NCBI GenBank assembly: GCA_036725345.1
Contig: DAIMEJ010000004.1
Span: 108,632-172,631, forward strand
DNA: 64,000 bases
Direction of reading: 5' to 3'
Source: JAPLJU01 sp036725345
GTDB taxonomy: Bacteria > Desulfobacterota > Syntrophia > Syntrophales > UBA2192
Every line of letters starts with the position of its first letter. Position 1 is the stretch's first letter. This document shows positions 43,240 to 51,991 of this stretch, piece by piece. The translations under genes and the position numbers were made by a program. The notes below the pieces were generated by a model. It worked only from the letters and a program-made list of their open reading frames with translations, ran no database searches and was not told the DNA's origin.

Positions 43240-44595
43240 ATGTCCGTTATAAAGGAAGTCATTGACAAGGTCAGGAGGATGGATCCCGATCAGCCGGAGT
43301 TCCACCAGGCCGTGGAGGAGGTCATGGAGACCTTGGAGCCGACGGTCAAACGCCATCCGGAATTCGTCAAGGCCAAAATCTATGAACGCATCGTGGAGCC
43401 GGAGAGGATGATCATCTTCCGGGTGCCCTGGGAAGACGACAAGGGGAACGTGCGCGTCAACCGCGGCTTCCGCGTTCAGTTCAACAACGCCATCGGCCCC
43501 TTCAAGGGGGGGCTGAGGTTCCACCCCTCCGTCAATCTCGGGATCATCAAATTCCTCGGCTTCGAACAGATCTTCAAGAACTCCCTGACGACCCTGCCCA
43601 TGGGCGGCGGGAAGGGCGGTTCCGATTTTGATCCCAAGGGGAAGTCGGACCGGGAAGTCATGCGGTTCTGCCAGTCCTTCATGCGCGAGCTCTTTCGTTA
43701 CGTCGGCGCGGAGACGGACGTCCCGGCCGGCGACATCGGCGTGGGCGCCAGGGAAATCGGCTACCTCTTCGGTTACGACAAGAAAATCCGCAACGAGCAC
43801 ACGGGCGTCCTCACGGGCAAAAGCCTTGAATACGGCGGCAGCCTCGTCCGCCCGGAGGCCACCGGTTACGGCTGCGTTTACTTCGCCGCGGAGATGCTGG
43901 CCACGCGCGGCCTGGACTTCAAAAACAAGACCGTGGCCATCAGCGGCTGCGGCAATGTCGCCCAGTACGCCGTGGAAAAGGTCAATCAGCTGGGCGGAAA
44001 GGTCATCACGCTCTGTGACTCATCCGCGACGATCGTGGATGAAAAGGGGATCGACGCCAAGAAACTGGACTTCGTTCTCGAGTTGAAGAATATCCGGCGC
44101 GGCCGTATCAAGGAATACGCCGATAAATACAAGACGCTCTGCGTGGTAGGGAAGAATGTCTGGGAGGCGGTCCGGGAACATGGTATCAAGGTCGATATCG
44201 CCCTGCCCTGCGCCACTCAAAACGAGCTCGACGAAAAGAACGCCGCCGCCCTCGTGAAGCACGGCTGTATCTGCGTCGCCGAGGGGGCCAACATGCCTTC
44301 GACACCGGAAGCCATTAAAATCTTCCAGGACAGAAAGATCCTCTTCGGTCCCGGCAAGGCCGCCAACGCCGGCGGTGTCGCGACATCGGGACTCGAGATG
44401 AGCCAGAACAGCATGAAGCTGTCGTGGACGAGGGAGGAAGTGGACAGCCGGCTCCTCATCATCATGAAGAGCATCCACAAAGCCTGCGTCGAGACCGCCG
44501 AAGAATACGGTCGCAAGGGGGATTACGTGACGGGGGCCAACATCGCGGGCTTCACCAAGGTCGCCCGCGCGATGCTGGCCTACGGCCTGGTTTAA
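43240..44595 (+). CDS. gdhA: Glutamate dehydrogenase, probably NADP-specific
   Basis: 451 residues. The substrate-binding GPFKGGLRFHPSVNLGIIKFLGFEQ and catalytic PMGGGKGGSDFDPKGKS blocks, then the Rossmann segment VAISGCGNVAQYA, match hexameric family I GDH of the NADP (assimilatory) type. Reaction: 2-oxoglutarate + NH4+ + NADPH to glutamate. It lies in the same transcript as the NrpR-like gene, so ammonium/2-oxoglutarate control is likely. Confidence 0.94.
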   Translation: MSVIKEVIDKVRRMDPDQPEFHQAVEEVMETLEPTVKRHPEFVKAKIYERIVEPERMIIFRVPWEDDKGNVRVNRGFRVQFNNAIGPFKGGLRFHPSVNLGIIKFLGFEQIFKNSLTTLPMGGGKGGSDFDPKGKSDREVMRFCQSFMRELFRYVGAETDVPAGDIGVGAREIGYLFGYDKKIRNEHTGVLTGKSLEYGGSLVRPEATGYGCVYFAAEMLATRGLDFKNKTVAISGCGNVAQYAVEKVNQLGGKVITLCDSSATIVDEKGIDAKKLDFVLELKNIRRGRIKEYADKYKTLCVVGKNVWEAVREHGIKVDIALPCATQNELDEKNAAALVKHGCICVAEGANMPSTPEAIKIFQDRKILFGPGKAANAGGVATSGLEMSQNSMKLSWTREEVDSRLLIIMKSIHKACVETAEEYGRKGDYVTGANIAGFTKVARAMLAYGLV

Positions 44596-44743
44596 GGGGT
44601 CGAAACCGGATCAGGACGCGGTCAGTGTGTGACGAAAATCACGCGCGGTTTGACGGGGCAGCCGGTCCATCCCGCTTCCACAGGGACGGGAGCCTCATCC
44701 CCGATCTTTCCTTCGGGTCCATTTCTTCCAGGATCTCGTCGAA

Positions 44744-44887
44744 ATGGACATCTTCTGCATGGCCGTCTATCCCGAGAAGGAAAAGGTCTTCTTCAACAGC
44801 CAATGGCTGGAGAGCCTCCCGAACAGGCTGCCTGAGCTGCTGCCGCGGGACAGCCGTTTCGCGGACTCCGCCCCTTGTCTTCCCTGA
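44744..44887 (+). CDS. Possible small protein, unknown
   Basis: A 47-residue frame (MDIFCMAVYPEKEKVFFNSQ, then a Leu/Pro-rich part) with protein-like composition and codon use. The frame stays open upstream without a good start or ribosome site, so this could be the end of a decayed gene between gdhA and the Cys-rich gene. I do not recognise it. Confidence 0.3.
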   Translation: MDIFCMAVYPEKEKVFFNSQWLESLPNRLPELLPRDSRFADSAPCLP

Positions 44888-44907
44888 GGCACAGGCACGT
44901 CTGCATC

Positions 44908-45099
44908 TCACTTCTTTTTCCTGAGGGTATAACTGCGGCAGGCGGCACCTGAATCCCTGCAGACAACCACCGACGGGAGATCCCGGGATTTGAAGCCGAT
45001 CACCCGGCAGCCGTAGGGAAACCGGGGGTCGTAGGTGATGAAAAAGTGCCTGCACTGGCGGCAATTGACGCTTTGGTCTTCCGGTGTCTTTTTCCGCAT
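44908..45099 (-). CDS. Small cysteine-rich protein (zinc-ribbon-like)
   Basis: 63 residues from ATG 45099. Six cysteines: CRQC near the N-terminus, one in FPYGCRVIGF, one in VVVCRD and one in AACRSY, in an arrangement suited to a metal site. Similar short proteins are common in delta-type proteobacteria, sometimes annotated loosely as uracil-DNA glycosylase. A longer in-frame start would run into the rfbB upstream region. Function unknown. Confidence 0.6.
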   Translation of the reverse strand: MRKKTPEDQSVNCRQCRHFFITYDPRFPYGCRVIGFKSRDLPSVVVCRDSGAACRSYTLRKKK

Positions 45100-45220
45100 G
45101 GCCCGAAAACCGGCTTCCCGTGATACGGGACCGGTTTTTGCATTGTGAATTTCGGTCTTTTCGTGATAGTGGCTAAATATTCTTATCACAGTTGCGGCAT
45201 CGGTGAAAGGATTGGGAAAT

Positions 45221-46294
45221 ATGGCAGGGAACAAAAGGAGACCCATCATAAACCTGATGGTGACCGGTGGATGCGGGTTCATCGGCAGCAACTTCATCCG
45301 CCGTCTTCTGAAAAAACCGGATTTTCAGGGAAAGATCGTCAATGTCGACAAACTCACCTACGCGGGAAACCCGGAAAACCTCGAAGACATCGCGAGGCAA
45401 TTCGGTGACCGGTACGCCTTTGAAAGGGCCGATATCTGCGATCAGGAAAGGATCCTCGACATCTTTGCCCGGCATGACATCGACACGGTCTGCCATTTTG
45501 CAGCGGAGTCCCATGTGGACCGCTCCATCAGGCGCCCGGCCCATTTTATATCCACAAACATCGTCGGCACCTTCAACCTCCTGGAGGCGGCGCGGAGCCG
45601 TGGCGGAGACTTCAACCTGTTCCACCACGTGAGCACCGACGAGGTCTACGGGAGTCTCGGCAAGCGGGGTTTGTTCCGGGAAAAAACACCCTATCGCCCG
45701 AACAGCCCCTACTCCGCCTCGAAGGCGGCCTCCGATCATCTGGTCCGGGCCTACAGTCACACCTACGGCCTCCCGGTGACGATCTCGAACTGCTCCAACA
45801 ACTACGGACCCTACCAGTTCCCCGAAAAGCTCATCCCCCTCATCATCCTGAACGCCTTTGAGGGGAAACCCCTTCCCGTCTACGGCGACGGACGCAACAT
45901 CCGGGACTGGCTCTACGTCGATGACCACTGCGAGGCCATCTGGGCAATCATGAAATCGGGTCGCAGCGGGCAAACCTACAACATCGGCGGCAACTCCGAG
46001 ATGGAAAACATCCGGGTCGTGGAGATGATCTGTGACATCCTCGACGGGAGGGCAACCGCCCCCGACGGAAAACCGCGCCGGGAACTGATCACTTTCGTCA
46101 AGGACAGGCCGGGCCATGACCGCCGCTACGCCATCGATTTCGCCAAACTTCACCGTGAACTGAAGTGGTCCCCCGCGGAATCCTTCGCCTCGGGACTGCG
46201 AAAGACCGTCAAATGGTACATCGAAAACAAGCGATGGGTAGATCGGGTCAGAAGCGGAGATTACCTCAAGTGGATCGAGGAGCACTACCGGTAA
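45221..46294 (+). CDS. rfbB: dTDP-glucose 4,6-dehydratase (RfbB-type)
   Basis: 357 residues from ATG 45221 (MAGNKRRP), with AAAGGATTGGG upstream; a GTG at 45203 overlaps that site. The NAD loop VTGGCGFIGSN, active-site STDEVYG and YSASKAASDH (YxxxK), and RNIRDWLYVDDHC are characteristic of RfbB. Reaction: dTDP-glucose to dTDP-4-keto-6-deoxyglucose. rfbA, C and D are not adjacent, so the precise sugar nucleotide is inferred only from similarity. Confidence 0.9.
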   Translation: MAGNKRRPIINLMVTGGCGFIGSNFIRRLLKKPDFQGKIVNVDKLTYAGNPENLEDIARQFGDRYAFERADICDQERILDIFARHDIDTVCHFAAESHVDRSIRRPAHFISTNIVGTFNLLEAARSRGGDFNLFHHVSTDEVYGSLGKRGLFREKTPYRPNSPYSASKAASDHLVRAYSHTYGLPVTISNCSNNYGPYQFPEKLIPLIILNAFEGKPLPVYGDGRNIRDWLYVDDHCEAIWAIMKSGRSGQTYNIGGNSEMENIRVVEMICDILDGRATAPDGKPRRELITFVKDRPGHDRRYAIDFAKLHRELKWSPAESFASGLRKTVKWYIENKRWVDRVRSGDYLKWIEEHYR

Positions 46295-46548
46295 AGGGGA
46301 CAGGCTGCTTTTCCTGTTGATCTGTATCAACCGGAACCTGAGTGTCGCCTATGGGTTGGAAAAAGCGATTTGCCCCTCTTTAACTCTATTCGCCATCCCT
46401 TCTGACATGCGTTGCTCAGCCGCAGGACCCTTCAAGGCACGATCCGTAAAAAATCCACTGCAAAATGGCGTGAGGGACTGACGATATGTTAAGATTTTCC
46501 AAACCACGACAGAAAACATCATCACCTCGTTGAAAGATCTGCAGCACC

Positions 46549-48243
46549 ATGGGTATTGCCGGAGACATCGTCATTATCGTTGTTGCCGCCCTGGCGGGAG
46601 GGCTGGTTGCCCGGGCACTCAAACAACCCCTCATCATCGGGTATATTCTCGCCGGCGTGGCGGTGGGGCCCTACACCGGCGGCGTGACGGTATCTGACGT
46701 CCTCAATATCGAGAAGATGGCGGAGATCGGGGTTGCACTTCTGCTGTTTGCGCTTGGATTGGAATTTTCTTTCAGGGAATTGAAACCCGTCCGCAATATC
46801 GCCATCATCGGCACGCCCATACAGATCGTTTTGACGACGGCATACGGTTTCGCCATCGGGCGAATGCTGGGCTGGGAGTGGGTCCCGTCGCTGTGGTTCG
46901 GGGCCTTGATCTCGCTTTCCAGCACGATGGTGATTCTGAAGACCCTGGAAAACCTGGGCATGCTCGGCACATTGTCCAGCCGCGTCATGATCGGTGTGCT
47001 CATCATCCAGGACCTCGCCGTCGTTCCGATGCTCATCATCCTGCCCCAATTGAGCGCGCCCGGCGCCGGCTTGCCAGCCCTGGCCGTTTCAGCCCTGAAG
47101 GCCGCCATCTTCCTCGCGATCGTCATCGTCCTGGGCACGCGGATCATGCCCCGCATCATGAAGACCATCGCCGACTGGAACTCCCGGGAGCTCTTTCTTG
47201 TCGCCACCACGGCCATCGGGCTGGGGATCGGCTACGGCACCTATCTGTTCGGCCTCTCCTTCGCCTTCGGCGCCTATGCGGCCGGCATGCTGCTCAGTGA
47301 ATCGGAATACGGGTACCAGGCCCTGAGCGACATCATCCCCCTTCGGGATGTCTTCAGCCTCATTTTCTTCACCTCCATCGGCATGCTTCTGGATCCGCAA
47401 TGCCTGCTGCAAAACATCGGCATGTGCCTGTTGCTGGTTCTCGTCGTTATGGTGGGGAAAGGCATCATCTTCGCTTTTCTGAGCCGGGCCTTCCGCTACC
47501 GGAACATCATCCCCCTGGCGATGGGACTGGGACTCTCCCAAGTCGGAGAATTTTCCTTCGTCCTGGGCCGGGTCGGTGTCGACACGCACTCCATTTCTTC
47601 CGACTTCTACGCCCTGATACTGAACACGACCGTGGTGACCATGGTACTGACACCTGTGCTCGCCGGTTTGACCGCGCCGGCCTATTCCTTTTTCGGCCGT
47701 TGGTTCAGGCCGACCCCCTTGCAACCTCTCCACTTCCCGAAGAGAGATTTGAAAGATCACCTGGTGATTGCAGGCGGGGGAAGAGTCGGCAGGTATGTCG
47801 CCGGCATACTGCACCGCCTTGGAACCGCCTTCCTCATCATCGAGTGGAATTCCAGGCGGGTGGACGAGCTGAAGGCGCTGGGCTTCCCCGTTCTCTTCGG
47901 GGACGCTGGGCAGGAGATCATCCTGGAGGCGGCTGAGGTGGGTAAAGCCAGGTTGCTTCTTATCACGACACCGGTGACCCTGATCTCCCAAGTCATCGTG
48001 ACGCACGCCAAAAAGCTCAATCCGACTATCGAGATCATCGCCCGGGCGGAGGGCATAGAAGAAATGAAGGGACTGCACGCTCGGGGCGTTGCCCTGGTCG
48101 TGCAGCCGGAGTTCGAGGCGAGCCTGGAATTTGCCCGCCAGGCGCTTCTCAATCTCGATATCCCCGTCGAAGAGATCGACAGGTATACCGACGAAGTTCG
48201 TGACGAGTTGTATCGGCCCATCTACTCTCAAACGAAAGAATAA
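46549..48243 (+). CDS. Kef-type cation:proton antiporter with TrkA-N domain
   Basis: 564 residues. About twelve to thirteen membrane helices of the CPA2 antiporter family (about 5-385), then a TrkA-N/RCK nucleotide-binding domain (about 400-520) with the loop AGGGRVGRYVAGIL. Known role: K+ or Na+/H+ exchange gated by NAD(H) or thiol ligands. It lies alone, 255 nt after rfbB, convergent with the MFS gene. Confidence 0.9.
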   Translation: MGIAGDIVIIVVAALAGGLVARALKQPLIIGYILAGVAVGPYTGGVTVSDVLNIEKMAEIGVALLLFALGLEFSFRELKPVRNIAIIGTPIQIVLTTAYGFAIGRMLGWEWVPSLWFGALISLSSTMVILKTLENLGMLGTLSSRVMIGVLIIQDLAVVPMLIILPQLSAPGAGLPALAVSALKAAIFLAIVIVLGTRIMPRIMKTIADWNSRELFLVATTAIGLGIGYGTYLFGLSFAFGAYAAGMLLSESEYGYQALSDIIPLRDVFSLIFFTSIGMLLDPQCLLQNIGMCLLLVLVVMVGKGIIFAFLSRAFRYRNIIPLAMGLGLSQVGEFSFVLGRVGVDTHSISSDFYALILNTTVVTMVLTPVLAGLTAPAYSFFGRWFRPTPLQPLHFPKRDLKDHLVIAGGGRVGRYVAGILHRLGTAFLIIEWNSRRVDELKALGFPVLFGDAGQEIILEAAEVGKARLLLITTPVTLISQVIVTHAKKLNPTIEIIARAEGIEEMKGLHARGVALVVQPEFEASLEFARQALLNLDIPVEEIDRYTDEVRDELYRPIYSQTKE

Positions 48244-48265
48244 AAAAAGGCCCGAGTGTGATATT

Positions 48266-49465
48266 TCATGGTGCGCGGAATATTCTAAGCCAAAGCACCC
48301 CAGACAGACAGCCGAGCCCCATGGTGGAAAAAGCCAGCCCCCAGGCCATGATGCCGTTGCCGGCGAAGTCGAGTACGGCTCCGAAGGCCAGCGGCGACAG
48401 AAAGGCTATCCCGAAACCTATAAAGGTATAGACAGCAAGCGTCATGCCCTGGTAAGCCGGCGGAGACACCGAAACGAGTCCGGCTGTGAGGGCTCCGCTG
48501 TCCAACAAGACCGTTATGCCATAGAGAAAAGACAACACAACAACCAGGTGGAAGTCGAGGCTGGCGCTGAATCCGATGATGCATCCCAAGATTCCCGAAC
48601 CCACCATGTAAATGGTGAGGGTTCTTTGACGCCCCCATCGCATGGCACCCTCGTTACCGAGGATGGTGGCCGGAACACCAATAAAAAAAATGATCATGGC
48701 CACGCTCTGCGGACTCAGGGGAAATACAAGGCCCGGATGGAAACTCAGGCTGAAGACAAGGAAGGCGACGATCCAGGAGCGGTAGCCGCAGAGTTCCCAA
48801 CAGTGCGCACCGTAACCCAGAATATAGCCCATAGCGGGCCGGTTCCCCAGGACAACCTTTAAGTCATTTCTCGAGAAATGGAGAGCAGCTTTCGACCCCA
48901 GGGGTTCCCTCGGCGGGACGAGAATGGAGAAGATCAGAACTGCCGCCAGGGGCCCCACGGCGAGGAGTTCCGCCCCTCGGCGCCAGCCCAGCAGGGGCTC
49001 TAAGAACCCTGCAAAGTAGACGGACAGTGCCGTCCCTACGGCATAGGTTGCCGTGTAGAAGGCGATATAGCGGCTCTGCTTCGGGCCCGTCACGTTATCG
49101 CTCAGCGCTTTGAGCCCCGGCATGTAGCTTCCCGCCAGGCCGATGCCTGCCAGCAGGCGAATAACAGCAGCCGACCAGAGGCCATCCGCCAGCCAGCCGA
49201 AAAGGAATATGGAGAGTCCTGCCAGGAAGGCACAGGGCAGGTAAATCCGTCGAGTGTCAACCCGGTCGGTGAGACTTACGAAAAAAGGCGCGGCAACGGC
49301 GTAGCCCGCGAAGAATACCCCGCTGATCCAGCCTGCTCCGGTGTTCGAGATCCCCCACTCCTTCTGGAAAGAAGGGAGCAGTGCCGGGAAATACATGGTC
49401 CCGGTCATGGACAGAATTTCGGCCAGACAGATGAAAAAAACAAAGCGTGTTTCGGATTTCACCAT
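48266..49465 (-). CDS. Major facilitator superfamily transporter
   Basis: 399 residues from ATG 49465 (a TTG at 49480 is possible). Twelve helices and an MFS-like LTDRVDTRRIYLPCA loop between helices 2 and 3. The substrate is not readable. Position beside the BKACE and AtoE genes suggests uptake of a carboxylic acid; this is inference only. Confidence 0.8.
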   Translation of the reverse strand: MVKSETRFVFFICLAEILSMTGTMYFPALLPSFQKEWGISNTGAGWISGVFFAGYAVAAPFFVSLTDRVDTRRIYLPCAFLAGLSIFLFGWLADGLWSAAVIRLLAGIGLAGSYMPGLKALSDNVTGPKQSRYIAFYTATYAVGTALSVYFAGFLEPLLGWRRGAELLAVGPLAAVLIFSILVPPREPLGSKAALHFSRNDLKVVLGNRPAMGYILGYGAHCWELCGYRSWIVAFLVFSLSFHPGLVFPLSPQSVAMIIFFIGVPATILGNEGAMRWGRQRTLTIYMVGSGILGCIIGFSASLDFHLVVVLSFLYGITVLLDSGALTAGLVSVSPPAYQGMTLAVYTFIGFGIAFLSPLAFGAVLDFAGNGIMAWGLAFSTMGLGCLSGVLWLRIFRAP

Positions 49466-49881
49466 GGGAGAGTTCAGCAACGACCCTGAATCAAAGACAC
49501 ATTTCCGTCCTGAAAGATGACTTTTTCAATCCCCCCCATGAAGGGCTCTTCTCCATATGGGGTGTGTCGTTGGAGTCACCCCGAAAGACGTGAGAATGGC
49601 CGACCACAGAGTCAAGTTCAGGTCGAGATGTTTGCTTTGAATGCAAATCGGCAATGGTCCTGAAAGATGCGGCGGTAATACCTGGACTGTCAAGGGGGGT
49701 GGCCTGCGGAAATGGACACCCCCTATTCTTGACGGGCCGGGCCAGGGATGAGGAACGGCATGACCCGGGGGAAACGAAATTCGAAAATGCTATCCGGGTA
49801 GTAAAAAAAGCATGGGAACCGGGCAGACCATGCCGTTTGTGACCCCTGTTCAGCGGTCCGGTTCTGTCATCAGCTATCCCG
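49466..49881. other. Non-coding gap with an inverted repeat
   Basis: About 415 bp between the MFS and first BKACE gene. The minus frame through it has poor composition and runs out of phase into the BKACE gene, so I do not call it. The only clear structure is the inverted repeat at 49689-49733. Confidence 0.55.
49689..49733. repeat. Imperfect inverted repeat, MITE- or REP-like
   Basis: GTCAAG...GGGGGTG (49689-49701) pairs with CACCCCC...CTTGAC (49717-49733) around a 15-nt centre. The outer arms GTCAAG/CTTGAC are perfect. There is no U-run. It could be a mobile palindrome or a remnant of an insertion sequence end. Confidence 0.45.
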
Positions 49882-50865
49882 TTAGTAGGTGCTCGGAACC
49901 TCCGAGATCCCGAGCATTTGCCTTGCCTGCTTCGGCGTTGCCACCTCGCGCCCAAGTTCTTCGGCCAGCCGGACAACCTTCTCCACGGCTTGAGCATTGC
50001 TCTTGAGCAACTCGCCTCTCCTGTAAAAGAGATTGTCCTCCATGCCCACACGCACATGGCCCCCCGTCAGTATCGAGAATGTCATCATCGGTACCTGGTT
50101 CAGTCCGACCCCGATAGTTTGGAACATGGAATCAGCCGGCAGATTGTCGAGCATATTCACATAGTTCTTGATGTTCCCGGGCACCGCGAGGCCGCCAAGA
50201 TAGGTCGAGAATATAACGGAATACCAGTAAGGTTTTTTCACCAGGTTCTGTTTTATCAAATTGTGCACGACATTGATCTGCTGGGGGTTATAAATCTCCA
50301 GTTCCGGCTTGATGTTTCTTTCCATCATCGCCTTCGCAAACAACTCCGTCTCCCTGAAGGTGATCGTGATAATACGATCATCCAAAGGAATCGCCTCGTC
50401 CCGACCGGACAGGGGGGGCTTCCTTGCAGGAAGAATGGCTTTCAAAATGATGGGGCCGCAATTCAATGAACACAACTCGGGCTTTGCTTCCAGGGATGCC
50501 ATCCGCTCTTCCCTCGTCATGTCAAACCCGCCGCCTGTTGTATTGTTGATGATGATATCCGGGCAACGTTCCCTCACCATCCTGTTGATGTTGAAAAAAT
50601 GCTCCGTTTTGGATGACGTGACAGCGTACCCTCTCTGTGGATCCCGGGCATGAATGTGAACGGCTGAAGCCCCTGCCTTGTAAACAGCATAGGCTTCGTT
50701 TGCCTGTTCCTCCGGCGTTTCCGGGAGATTCGGATTGGCTTCCTTGCCGATGACACCCCCGGTAATGGCCACAGAAATAATCAAAGGGGGCATCGTCCCG
50801 TTCTTTACCCTCTCCTCATACTCAACAACGTTCTTATAATCCCACACGTAGTCGCTGTATTGCAT
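49882..50865 (-). CDS. Beta-keto acid cleavage enzyme (BKACE/DUF849), paralogue 1
   Basis: 327 residues from ATG 50865, which has GAGGT upstream; the GTG at 50877 is less likely. Zn ligands HIH in AVHIHARDP and Glu in RVGMEDNLF, and the NTTGGG loop, match the TIM-barrel Kce family. Reaction class: beta-keto acid + acetyl-CoA to acetoacetate + a CoA ester. It has an N-terminal extension of about 27 residues and an internal insertion relative to paralogue 2, so the two probably differ in substrate or form different complexes. Confidence 0.9.
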   Translation of the reverse strand: MQYSDYVWDYKNVVEYEERVKNGTMPPLIISVAITGGVIGKEANPNLPETPEEQANEAYAVYKAGASAVHIHARDPQRGYAVTSSKTEHFFNINRMVRERCPDIIINNTTGGGFDMTREERMASLEAKPELCSLNCGPIILKAILPARKPPLSGRDEAIPLDDRIITITFRETELFAKAMMERNIKPELEIYNPQQINVVHNLIKQNLVKKPYWYSVIFSTYLGGLAVPGNIKNYVNMLDNLPADSMFQTIGVGLNQVPMMTFSILTGGHVRVGMEDNLFYRRGELLKSNAQAVEKVVRLAEELGREVATPKQARQMLGISEVPSTY

Positions 50866-50917
50866 CGCGCACCTCACCCTATCTTTTGAAGCCTGTTCTC
50901 TGTAACTCCGGATTAGA

Positions 50918-51847
50918 TTAAAAATTAACTTTGCCTATACCTTTCAAACCCAGTATCTTTCGAGATTCGTCAGGTGTTGCCGGCTCTATGCCTAACTCTC
51001 TTGCAATCCGCACCATCTTCGCCACCTGTTCGGCATTGCTCGTGGCCATTTTCCCCTTCTCGAGATAAAGGTTGTCCTCCAGCCCCACGCGGCAGTTGCC
51101 CCCCAGCAAGAGCGACTGCGTGCAGATGTTGAACTGCGCCCGGCCCGCCACACAGACGGAAAACTCGAAATTCCCCGCCCCGATGAGCCGGTTCGTGTAG
51201 TCCACCAGAAACATAAGATTCTCCGGGCTCGGCGTAATCCCCCCGAGGACCCCCATGACGTACTGGATGTATACGGGCGGCTTCACCTGGCCCCGCTCGA
51301 TCATGAAGGCCACGTTGTTCACCATCCCGGAATCATACACCTCGAACTCCGGCTTCGTCCCGTTTTGCTGAAAAATGACCGCAAACTCCCGCATGCTCTT
51401 GAAGGTGTTCGGAAAAATGAAATCCTCCGTAAAGGCCAGATACTGCTTCTCCCACTCAAACTTGAAATCCTTGAACTTGTCCAGGGCGTGGAAGAGGGCA
51501 AAATTGATGCTCCCGCCGTTGAAGGAGCCCAGCTCCGGCTTGAAGGTCGATACGGGAATGAGCCTCTGCTCGGCCGTCATCCCCAGACCCCCGCCCGTGG
51601 TGATGCACACCACCATGTTGCAGCGGCTCTTGATGGAGGTGATGATCTCCCTGATGAGGTTGATGTCCGGCGTCGGCCGACCCGTCTCGGGATCCCGGGC
51701 ATGAATGTGGCATACCGCCGCCCCCGCCTCGTAGGCCCGCACCGCGTCGTCGGCAATCTGTTTCGGCGTGATGGGCAAATAGGGGGACATGCTCGTCGTG
51801 TGGATGCTCCCCGTGATGGCCGCCGTGATGATGGCTTTCTCTTTCAT
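50918..51847 (-). CDS. Beta-keto acid cleavage enzyme (BKACE/DUF849), paralogue 2
   Basis: 309 residues, the usual BKACE length. Zn ligands in CHIHARDPETGRP (HxH) and RVGLEDNLY, and CITTGGG, are intact. AAGGAG lies 8 nt before the ATG. It lies 50 nt upstream of paralogue 1 on the same strand and downstream of atoE, so one mRNA probably carries all three. Confidence 0.9.
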   Translation of the reverse strand: MKEKAIITAAITGSIHTTSMSPYLPITPKQIADDAVRAYEAGAAVCHIHARDPETGRPTPDINLIREIITSIKSRCNMVVCITTGGGLGMTAEQRLIPVSTFKPELGSFNGGSINFALFHALDKFKDFKFEWEKQYLAFTEDFIFPNTFKSMREFAVIFQQNGTKPEFEVYDSGMVNNVAFMIERGQVKPPVYIQYVMGVLGGITPSPENLMFLVDYTNRLIGAGNFEFSVCVAGRAQFNICTQSLLLGGNCRVGLEDNLYLEKGKMATSNAEQVAKMVRIARELGIEPATPDESRKILGLKGIGKVNF

Positions 51848-51942
51848 GGTTTAGACTCCTTTTCGGATGGTTTGGACTACTTTCTGCTATTTTGAACGTC
51901 TTTCATCACCCAATGCCGCTTTTTCTGTTTCCCGCCTTCCAG

Positions 51943-51978
51943 GCGCGTGTGAGGGGGTAAAACCCCTCCCACACGCGC
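51943..51978. other. Long GC-rich hairpin between atoE and BKACE 2
   Basis: GCGCGTGTGAGGGG (from 51943) pairs with CCCCT-CCCACACGCGC (to 51978) around GTAAAA, with one bulged C. The T-rich stretch lies on the plus-strand side, so it is not a normal terminator for the minus operon. It could cause differential expression by processing or partial termination between atoE and the enzymes. Confidence 0.5.
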
Positions 51979-51991
51979 AGGTTTTATTTCC

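Noticed and set aside
46317..46330. TTGAT-CTGT-ATCAA inverted repeat downstream of rfbB
   Set aside because: Five-bp arms far from the next start codon; not distinguishable from chance.
49491..50057. 188-residue minus frame between the MFS and BKACE genes
   Set aside because: It overlaps the BKACE gene out of phase and has a low-complexity Arg/Ser-rich composition.
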